Assembly (NCBI GenBank): GCA_007125255.1
Contig: SLDM01000330.1
Coordinates: forward strand, 1-12,956
Reading direction: 5' to 3'
DNA: 12,956 bases
Source: Phycisphaerales bacterium
GTDB lineage: Bacteria > Planctomycetota > Phycisphaerae > Phycisphaerales > SM1A02
Shown here piece by piece: positions 6,623 through 12,956 of this stretch (position 1 is its first letter; the number at the start of each line of letters is the position of its first letter). Below the pieces are notes generated by a model that worked only from the letters and a program-made list of their open reading frames with translations, was not told the origin of the DNA and did no database searches. The position numbers were made by a program, and so were the translations under genes.

Positions 6623-8035
6623 ATGCGCCGACGCATCATCATCCTGTTCGGACTGATCGTCATGATCTTCTTCGTCGCCGCGACCTTCGTGCAGTGGCAG
6701 TCCATGCGCGGGCTGCGCCCCGACCGGCCGAGCGCGGCGTGGCCGGCGCTGCACGAAGCGGTCCGGGCCGGAGACCTGGCCGCCCTGCGATCGCTGATCA
6801 CCGGGGGCGCCGATGTGGATCAACCGATCGACCCGCGCGATCCGTATTACGGCGGGATGACGCCGCTGATGGTCGCGGCGGCGTTCGGTGACGAGGAATC
6901 GATCGGTGTCCTTCTTCACTCCCGCGCCGCGGTCAACCGGCGCGACGCCCGGGGAGCCACCGCGCTTCACTGGGCTTTCGAGATGGACCGGCCGGCCAAT
7001 GCAAGAGCGCTGATCGGGGTCGGGGCTGACCCGGACATCGAGAACGCCGAGAGCCAACGACCACTCCACCTGGCGGCACGCCGCGGCCATCCGGAGCTGG
7101 TGGCGCAGCTGCTGGAGGCCGGCGCGGATCCCGATCCCACACCGCCGGCCGGCCAGTCGCCCCTGATGCGCGCGGCATGGTACGGGCACGAGGAGGTCAT
7201 GCGGCTGCTGATCGATGCCGGAGCGCAGGCCGATCGATCCAACGCGCAGGGGTGGACCGCCCTGATGTCTGCCGCCCGGTCCGGGTGCGAGCCGTGCATC
7301 GATCTTCTGATCGAGCACGGCGCAGCGCTGGAAGCCCGCGAGCAGCTTGACCGCACGGCCCTGCTCATCGCCACCGCGCACGGCACAATCAGCGCGATGC
7401 GACATCTCCTCGCGGTCGGCGCCGATGTGGACGCAGTCGACCACGGCGATACCGGCGTGCTCGCCAACGCGGTCCTGCGCCAGGAGCCGGAGCGGGTCGA
7501 ACTCGCGCTCCGCTACGATCCGGACCTCGAACGCATGACCGACATCGGACTGACGCCCCTCGGACTCGCAGCGCAGTACCGTTCGGCGGAGATCGTGCGT
7601 CTGCTGCTCGAAGCCGGTGCGGCGATCGAAATCGAAGCGCCAAACGGCTACACGCCGCTGCACTGGGCCGCACACTATGGCGAAGCCGCAAGCGTCAAGC
7701 TCCTGCTGGAGGCCGGGGCACCGGTCGACCATCAGGATCATGACGGAATCACCGCCCTGATGCTTGCGGTCTCACTGCAGGATCAGGAAAAGGTTGATCT
7801 GCTGCTCGGTGCCGGCGCAGACACGAACCTCACTTCCCGAGATGACGCGACCGCGCTGTGGTGGGCGGTGGCGGCGAGCACTCCGGAGATCGTCTGGCAA
7901 CTTCTTGAAGCAGGCGGCGATCCTCATCGCGCCAACGAGACGGGCCTGACGCCCCGGGACGTCGCGGCCCTGCGAACCGGCGCCCACGCGGAAGAGATCC
8001 AGAGGCGGCTTGAGCAGTGGATCGGTGATGAATGA
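6623..8035 (+). CDS. Membrane-anchored ankyrin-repeat protein
   Basis: 470 residues. MRRR and a hydrophobic segment at 5-22 form an uncleaved anchor or signal peptide; positive charge at the N-terminus suggests the rest lies outside the cytoplasm. From residue 40 to the end there are about twelve ankyrin repeats of roughly 31-35 residues with the TPLHWAA / LLLEAGA pattern, for example WPALHEAVRAGDLAALRSLI (40-59), MTPLMVAAAFG (79-89), YTPLHWAAHYG (343-353) and LTPRDVAAL (442-450), which starts the C-terminal cap. Repeat 8 (about 278-305) is the most degenerate. Ankyrin stacks bind other proteins; nothing here shows an enzyme, so a scaffold or inhibitor role is inference. A weak GAGCGGA lies six bases before the ATG, and a strong inverted repeat precedes it. 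The partner is unknown. Confidence 0.9.
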   Translation: MRRRIIILFGLIVMIFFVAATFVQWQSMRGLRPDRPSAAWPALHEAVRAGDLAALRSLITGGADVDQPIDPRDPYYGGMTPLMVAAAFGDEESIGVLLHSRAAVNRRDARGATALHWAFEMDRPANARALIGVGADPDIENAESQRPLHLAARRGHPELVAQLLEAGADPDPTPPAGQSPLMRAAWYGHEEVMRLLIDAGAQADRSNAQGWTALMSAARSGCEPCIDLLIEHGAALEAREQLDRTALLIATAHGTISAMRHLLAVGADVDAVDHGDTGVLANAVLRQEPERVELALRYDPDLERMTDIGLTPLGLAAQYRSAEIVRLLLEAGAAIEIEAPNGYTPLHWAAHYGEAASVKLLLEAGAPVDHQDHDGITALMLAVSLQDQEKVDLLLGAGADTNLTSRDDATALWWAVAASTPEIVWQLLEAGGDPHRANETGLTPRDVAALRTGAHAEEIQRRLEQWIGDE

Positions 8036-8042
8036 ATGAACC

Positions 8043-8066
8043 GGGGCTGGGGGGAGCGGGGGTTGG
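8043..8066 (+). other. G-rich tract between the ankyrin and hpt genes
   Basis: Runs of four, six and five G followed by GG occur within 24 bases on the coding strand. With only three long runs this is an incomplete four-layer quadruplex motif, though a two-layer one is possible. Confidence 0.5.
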
Positions 8067-8100
8067 CGTGCGATCGGCACATGACAGGTGGCGCGATACA

Positions 8101-8107
8101 CTATGCT
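8101..8107 (+). promoter_or_regulatory. Possible -10 box (CTATGCT) at the hpt start
   Basis: The box lies five bases before the GTG at 8112 and overlaps the ATG at 8103. If it is real, the message would start at or near the GTG and be leaderless. An overlapping TACACT at 8097-8102 is an alternative. No clear -35 was seen. Confidence 0.3.
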
Positions 8108-8657
8108 CGCCGTGCGAAGTGACATCGATAAAGTACTGATCTCCCGCGAGAAGATCGCCCGACGCATTGTGGAACTGGGTGAAGAGATCAGCCGCGACCT
8201 GGCGAGGCTTGATGAGGACGGTGAGATTCTGCTCGTACCGATCCTGACCGGAAGCATCATCTTCGTGGCGGATCTCATGCGATGCCTGCCGCAGAAACTC
8301 CGCATCGAAATGCTGACCGCCTCGAGCTACCCCGGCAAGAGCACCGAAAGCCAGGGTGTGAAGATCGTCAGTGAACTTCCCGATGATCTCTCCGGCCGCC
8401 ACATTCTGATCGTCGATGACATTCTCGATTCCGGCAACACGATCCGCCTGGTGCGGCAGGCGATCACCGGCCGCGGGCCCCGCTCGGTGTGGACATGCGT
8501 GCTCCTGCGCAAGCAGATCGAATCCGCCATGACGACCCCGTGCGAGTACATCGGCTTTGACATTCCCGATGAGTTCGTCGTCGGGTACGGGCTTGACTAC
8601 GACGATTACTACCGCAACCTGCCCGATGTCGTCACGTTGAAACGGGAGGCGCTGTGA
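8103..8657 (+). CDS. hpt: Hypoxanthine phosphoribosyltransferase
   Basis: 184 residues from the ATG at 8103. The enzyme joins hypoxanthine (often also guanine) to PRPP, giving IMP or GMP in cytoplasmic purine salvage. Visible motifs are SDIDKVLISREKIARRIVELG at the start, LTGSIIFVADLMR (48-60), the flexible loop SSYPGKSTESQGVKI, the PRPP-binding ILIVDDILDSGNT (101-113) with its acidic pair, and the base-binding end DEFVVGYGLDYDDYYRNLP (156-174). All match the family, and length is normal. The start is uncertain: GTG at 8088 and GTG at 8112 are in frame, and 8112 matches B. subtilis HprT best, which begins just before DIEKVLIS. No good ribosome site exists for any of them. The stop overlaps the start of the next gene. 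Confidence 0.93.
   Translation: MLAVRSDIDKVLISREKIARRIVELGEEISRDLARLDEDGEILLVPILTGSIIFVADLMRCLPQKLRIEMLTASSYPGKSTESQGVKIVSELPDDLSGRHILIVDDILDSGNTIRLVRQAITGRGPRSVWTCVLLRKQIESAMTTPCEYIGFDIPDEFVVGYGLDYDDYYRNLPDVVTLKREAL
8644..8649 (+). promoter_or_regulatory. Ribosome binding site inside the hpt end for the PH-domain gene
   Basis: GGGAGG lies four bases before the GTG at 8654. With the GTGA overlap (GTG start 8654-8656, TGA stop 8655-8657) it supports translational coupling to hpt. Confidence 0.6.
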
Positions 8658-9307
8658 CGGCCGGTCGTTCCAGAAAGGCAGCCGTGGCGTGCGGACCCGC
8701 GCCAGCTCCGTTGCCGGGTACCTCCGGCACCGGGCACCTCGCGCCGGAACGCTGTCTGAATGCCGGGGGCGTTGAAGCGGTCCCGGAGGAATCGGACACC
8801 GCCCCCGCCTTTGTACGGGAGTTGATTCGTGATGATGAGATCATCCTGCTGGCCATTCGGCCGAGCCCCCTCTTCATCGTGCTCGCGCCGGCAACCGGCG
8901 TACTCTTCCTGATGGTGATTGCGCTCGTTGCGGCCCAGCTCGCGGCGCTCGTGCCGTGGTTGCCGTGGACCGAAACCCAGGCGTATCTCCTGGGTTTCCT
9001 CCTGATCGCCGGCCGCCTGGGATGGCAGACCCTCGACTGGTTCAACCGGGTCTATCTGCTGACGGATCGACGGATCCTCACCCGGTCCGGCGTGCTGCGC
9101 GTGCGCATCTTCGAAACGTCGCTGCGATCCATCCAGCACACCGTCATCTGGCGGCGCGTCCGGGAACGCGCATTCAACCTCGGAACGCTCGGCTTTGCGA
9201 CTTCCGGCAGCGACACCTTCGAGACCTTCTGGCAGATGCTCCGGCAGCCGGTTCTGATTCACCGCACCGTTCAGGACGCCATCCGTCGGTACGGTCGCCC
9301 GAGATGA
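8654..9307 (+). CDS. Bacterial PH-domain (bPH2/YdbS-like) membrane protein
   Basis: 217 residues. Residues 1-50 are a Pro/Gly/Ala-rich low-complexity lead. FVRELIRDDEIILLAIRPSPLFI (53-75) opens a domain with two membrane helices at about 73-100 and 109-126, followed by a bPH2-type region from about 130: NRVYLLTDRRILTRSGVLRVRIFETSLRSIQHTVI, then FNLGTLGFATSGSD and a tail DAIRRYGR. The YLLTDRRI and GTLGFATSG motifs are typical of bacterial PH domains next to membrane spans. The function of this family is not well defined; a membrane-associated scaffold is likely. The gene starts on GTG within the hpt stop, so the two are probably co-translated, though no functional link is known. The low-complexity lead makes a later start conceivable, but none has a better ribosome site. 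Confidence 0.82.
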   Translation: MTAGRSRKAAVACGPAPAPLPGTSGTGHLAPERCLNAGGVEAVPEESDTAPAFVRELIRDDEIILLAIRPSPLFIVLAPATGVLFLMVIALVAAQLAALVPWLPWTETQAYLLGFLLIAGRLGWQTLDWFNRVYLLTDRRILTRSGVLRVRIFETSLRSIQHTVIWRRVRERAFNLGTLGFATSGSDTFETFWQMLRQPVLIHRTVQDAIRRYGRPR

Positions 9308-9336
9308 CCGGCCCCCGGCACTGAACTGTGCCCCCG

Positions 9337-9376
9337 GTGGACACCAGCGGACACCGGTGGACACCAGTGGACCGGG
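9337..9376. repeat. 10-bp tandem repeat (GTGGACACCA), four units
   Basis: Units are GTGGACACCA, GCGGACACCG, GTGGACACCA and GTGGACCGGG, followed by an eight-G run (9378-9385). The array fills most of the 80-base gap between the convergent genes ending at 9307 and 9388. A five-base hairpin GGCAC/GTGCC (9317-9332) precedes it without a T-run. Confidence 0.7.
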
Positions 9377-9387
9377 TGGGGGGGGCA

Positions 9388-10827
<1,440 letters not shown>

Positions 10828-10935
10828 GGCTGGCCTTCTCCTTCGTTCAGATCGGGTGGGGCGCCCGTCGAGCGATCATTCCGGAGGAATCGGCCCCCAC
10901 TCGGCCTCACCCACGTGGCATCGCGCGATCACCGA

Positions 10936-11943
10936 TCACGAATCATCTGATCGCTCCCTGATCAGATCGGCCCATGGTGCCGATTCCCTTGGATTTTGCA
11001 ACTCGCCGGCCAGCATCTCGACCGCCTTCCGCGCGGTCTCGGTGAGTTGTTCGGGAGCGATCACCTGCACCACCGCCAGGAAGTCGCCGACCCGACCGTC
11101 GGCCGCACAGATTCCCTTTTCCCGCAAGCGCAGTTTGCGGCCGCTGGAGGTGCCCGGAGGAATGCGGAGCTCGGCGGTCCCCTCGAGCAGCGGGATCGTC
11201 ACGTCGGTTCCGGTCGCCGCCTCCGCCAGGGAGATCGGGACCTCCAACAGGATGTTCAATCCTTCGCGCCGGAAGAAGTGGTGCCTGCCCACGTGAACCG
11301 TGAGGATCAGGTCGCCGGACCTGCCACCCTGCTGGCCGGGCTGTCCCTGCCCCCGGATCCGCAGCCGGGAACCGTGTTCGATGCCGGCCGGAATGCGAAC
11401 GTCGATCTCTCGCGAGGGTCCGCTCGCATCGGTGAGGCGAATCGTCTCCCGGCCGCCGGAGACCGCGGTCAGAAACGTGACGGCAACCGTGTGGTGGACG
11501 TCCCGCCCGGCTCGCGGGATCGGTCCGCCGCGCGGGCCGCCGGGACCGGCTCCGGCCCGCCCGGCTCCGAAGGGTGCGCCGCCTCTCATCCCGCCGCCGA
11601 AGAGATCTTCGAAAAGATCGCCGAATTGGCCGGGATCGAACCCCTCGGCGCGGCTGGTCGACCATCGCGCTCCCGCTCCGCCGGGGCTTCCCGCACCGGC
11701 GGCACTTCCCGGACCGGCGGCCACCCCCGCATGGCCGAGGCGATCGTACTGCTGCCGCTTCTCCTGATCAGAGAGCACATCGTACGCTTCGGTCACCTCG
11801 GAGAACCGCTGGCTCGCGTCCGGGTCCTTGTTGACGTCAGGGTGATACTTTCGCGCCAGAACGCGGTAGGCCCTGCGAATCTCCTCTTCGGATGCATCGC
11901 GCGCGATGCCCAGAATGTCGTAGTAATCTCGTGGCTGCGACAT
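10936..11943 (-). CDS. DnaJ-class co-chaperone, type B (CbpA-like)
   Basis: 335 residues. A J domain at 5-72 ([32 protein letters not shown]) carries the HPD motif at 34-36, which stimulates the ATPase of DnaK. A Gly/Ala/Pro-rich linker (73-147) contains [17 protein letters not shown]. Two C-terminal substrate-binding domains follow, from [17 protein letters not shown] to [12 protein letters not shown]. The four CxxCxGxG zinc repeats of DnaJ proper are absent, so it is type B, like E. coli CbpA; DNA binding is not implied. No good ribosome site precedes the ATG (11941-11943), but an extended -10 promoter lies about 35 bases upstream, giving a leader of about 27 bases. An 8-bp inverted repeat lies inside its last codons. 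Confidence 0.93.
   Translation of the reverse strand: MSQPRDYYDILGIARDASEEEIRRAYRVLARKYHPDVNKDPDASQRFSEVTEAYDVLSDQEKRQQYDRLGHAGVAAGPGSAAGAGSPGGAGARWSTSRAEGFDPGQFGDLFEDLFGGGMRGGAPFGAGRAGAGPGGPRGGPIPRAGRDVHHTVAVTFLTAVSGGRETIRLTDASGPSREIDVRIPAGIEHGSRLRIRGQGQPGQQGGRSGDLILTVHVGRHHFFRREGLNILLEVPISLAEAATGTDVTIPLLEGTAELRIPPGTSSGRKLRLREKGICAADGRVGDFLAVVQVIAPEQLTETARKAVEMLAGELQNPRESAPWADLIRERSDDS
10945..10967 (-). other. 8-bp inverted repeat at the 3' end of the DnaJ-like gene
   Basis: ATCTGATC (10945-10952) and GATCAGAT (10960-10967) pair perfectly around a seven-base loop, inside the last ten codons. No T-run follows on the minus strand, so it may be an RNA-stabilising hairpin or chance. Confidence 0.45.
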
Positions 11944-11976
11944 GACAGATCGATGAAGTCTTGAAGGGAAAGCCCC

Positions 11977-11985
11977 ATTATAGCA
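11977..11985 (-). promoter_or_regulatory. Extended -10 promoter of the DnaJ-like gene
   Basis: The minus strand reads TGCTATAAT, an exact extended -10 (TGnTATAAT), in a GC-rich setting. A start seven bases on would lie near 11970, giving a 27-base leader. No good -35 hexamer sits at 16-18 bases, which fits an extended -10 promoter. It is a housekeeping-type signal, with no CIRCE-like operator beside it. Confidence 0.7.
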
Positions 11986-12037
11986 CGGGCGCCCCCGCTG
12001 CCCTCACCCCGGAAAAAAACGGGGGGATCGATCGCGC

Positions 12038-12062
12038 GGGGGGGAGGGGGCGAGAGGGAGGG
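12038..12062 (+). other. Canonical G-quadruplex motif between two minus-strand genes
   Basis: G7, A, G5, CGAGA, G3, A, G3: four G-runs with loops of 1, 5 and 1. The Gs are on the template strand for both flanking genes, so RNA would be C-rich. It is in the 142-base gap that also holds the DnaJ-gene promoter. Confidence 0.65.
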
Positions 12063-12085
12063 CGGACGATCCACCGAGAGCGGTC

Positions 12086-12956
12086 TCAGGACTCCTCGCG
12101 CTTCGCCCGGTCCCCTGATTCCGGCGCAGCGGCCGATTCAGCGGCCGGATCGCCAGCCGGATCGCCAGCCGAATCGCCAGCCGAATCGCCAGTCGAATCA
12201 TGGGCATCGCCCTCTTTGAGATCGGTCTCCTTCGACGAGCCGGCCTTGGCCTTCCGGCGCTGCAGTTCGAGATCCCGCGCCTGCTGATCCCATTGATCCG
12301 GATAGAATCGCGAGGCAATCGAACCCACGATGAGGTGGATGTTGCCGAACTTGTAGTCGTCGAGCGCCACCCGCTCGCCATTCCGGCCGATCACGTGGGC
12401 AATGGACTTTTTCATCCAGATGCTCATATCAATGTCGGCAATCTCATCCCGGCTCAGTTTGCCCGCGGGAAAGTGAAGGGTGCCATCGTCATCCATCCGG
12501 TACTGCCCGGCTCTCTTGCGCGCCGCGAGGTAGGCGTAGAAGTAGTATCCCGCAAAGGGAAGGCAGATGATGAACACCCACTGCGTCGGTCGATCGAAAC
12601 GGCTGGGCCGTTTGATCGTTGCGATATGCTGGACGGCCCGGTCGGCGATCTCCCAGCCGTACAGCACGGTGCCGCGCAGCGTCACGCCCTCCGGAACCGG
12701 AACTCGCCGCAGGGCGATCTCAAACGAGTTCATCGCGCGAATCCACGACTCCTGATCATCCCGGCTCAGCGAATCGACGGTCTTCTGCAACTGCGCCGCA
12801 ATGGCGAACGCGTCATCTTCATCCTGAGCCGGATCGAACTGGCCGAAATCAACCTCACCGAACCGATCGGTGAACAGCTCACGCTGCTCGGCGAGCATCG
12901 TGATCGCCAGGTCGACTTCATCGTCGTCGGCGCCGGGCTCCAGCGCGGTCCGCACG
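12086..12956 (-). CDS. Membrane protein of unknown function, partial (N-terminus outside window)
   Basis: At least 289 residues; the frame is open to the right edge. A GTG at 12953-12955 could formally start it but has no visible upstream context, so I treat it as partial. Numbering from there: an acidic helical region (1-80), AMNSFEIALRRVPVPEGVTLRGTVLYGWEIADRAVQHI (75-111), one membrane helix (about 124-146, WVFIICLPFAGYYFYAYLAA), a soluble domain (150-235) with YRMDDDGTLHFPAGKLSRDEIADIDMSIWMKK and RVALDDYKFG, then a charged tail with four-residue repeats (GDSA, GDSA, GDPA, GDPA). The 150-205 segment recalls a PH-like strand pattern, but I do not recognise a family. No clear terminator follows, only weak short hairpins at 12061-12087. 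Confidence 0.75.
   Translation of the reverse strand, partial: VRTALEPGADDDEVDLAITMLAEQRELFTDRFGEVDFGQFDPAQDEDDAFAIAAQLQKTVDSLSRDDQESWIRAMNSFEIALRRVPVPEGVTLRGTVLYGWEIADRAVQHIATIKRPSRFDRPTQWVFIICLPFAGYYFYAYLAARKRAGQYRMDDDGTLHFPAGKLSRDEIADIDMSIWMKKSIAHVIGRNGERVALDDYKFGNIHLIVGSIASRFYPDQWDQQARDLELQRRKAKAGSSKETDLKEGDAHDSTGDSAGDSAGDPAGDPAAESAAAPESGDRAKREES
12145..12192 (-). repeat. 12-bp tandem repeat in the coding tail, four units
   Basis: Two units of CCGGATCGCCAG and two of CCGAATCGCCAG (+ strand) encode GDPA and GDSA on the minus strand. Degenerate units lie on both sides. Its length keeps frame, so copy number could vary without breaking the gene. Confidence 0.85.

Noticed and set aside
10996..11964. 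+ strand open frame opposite the DnaJ-like gene
   Set aside because: The minus-strand product has an HPD J domain and both C-terminal domains; the + strand reading has no motif.
11977..12006. Possible CIRCE heat-shock operator near the DnaJ gene
   Set aside because: Only GCAC/GCTG fragments are present; the 9-base inverted arms TTAGCACTC and GAGTGCTAA are missing.
12007..12024. Terminator-like CCCCG/CGGGG hairpin with an A7 (T7 on the minus strand) tract
   Set aside because: The homopolymer is in the loop, not after the stem, so it does not fit an intrinsic terminator in either direction.

Overview
The window is GC-rich bacterial DNA with ordinary housekeeping and envelope genes. It most resembles a planctomycete, probably class Phycisphaerae. 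The main hints are a C-terminal zinc ribbon of the form CPNC-aYDLRGL-N-RCPEC, which I associate with proteins of that class, a secreted protein with an N-terminal DUF2092/LolA-like domain and a TlpA-like thioredoxin end, and uneven use of Shine-Dalgarno sites. The assignment is inference from family resemblance, not from a marker gene.

Left block (1-3300, + strand). A 12-bp tandem repeat sits on the window edge. Three genes in one direction follow, separated by short gaps: an exported FKBP-type prolyl isomerase with a PepSY-like region (217-915), a very basic histone-H1-like protein (973-1782) and the secreted thioredoxin-domain protein (1857-3233). A clear intrinsic terminator (about 3269-3299) closes the block. 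Two of the three proteins look extracytoplasmic and could serve protein folding or redox maintenance there.

Repeat-rich gap (3300-3704). No gene. It carries three related copies, one inverted, of a repeat built from TCAGATCCGGGC followed by ACCGCGGAGGACGC, between two convergent genes.

Middle block. An AbgT-family transporter on the minus strand (3705-5606) has an extra soluble segment of about 110 residues. Divergent from it are a two-helix membrane protein with a zinc ribbon (5796-6569), a membrane-anchored ankyrin-repeat protein (6623-8035) preceded by a perfect 9-bp inverted repeat, hypoxanthine phosphoribosyltransferase (about 8103-8657) and a bacterial-PH-domain membrane protein (8654-9307) whose start overlaps the hpt stop.

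Right block (minus strand). A polyprenyl-phosphate sugar phosphotransferase that would initiate exopolysaccharide synthesis (9388-10827) lies downstream of a type-B DnaJ/CbpA-like co-chaperone (10936-11943), which has a textbook extended -10 promoter. Last is the C-terminal part of an unrecognised membrane protein that runs off the right edge (12086-12956).

I found no CRISPR array, rRNA or tRNA gene, transposase, phage gene or recognisable defence system. The observations most worth following are structural: the multi-copy intergenic repeat, the hairpin before the ankyrin gene, the AbgT insertion, G-rich tracts between genes, and a recurring CTATnnT box close to several starts.
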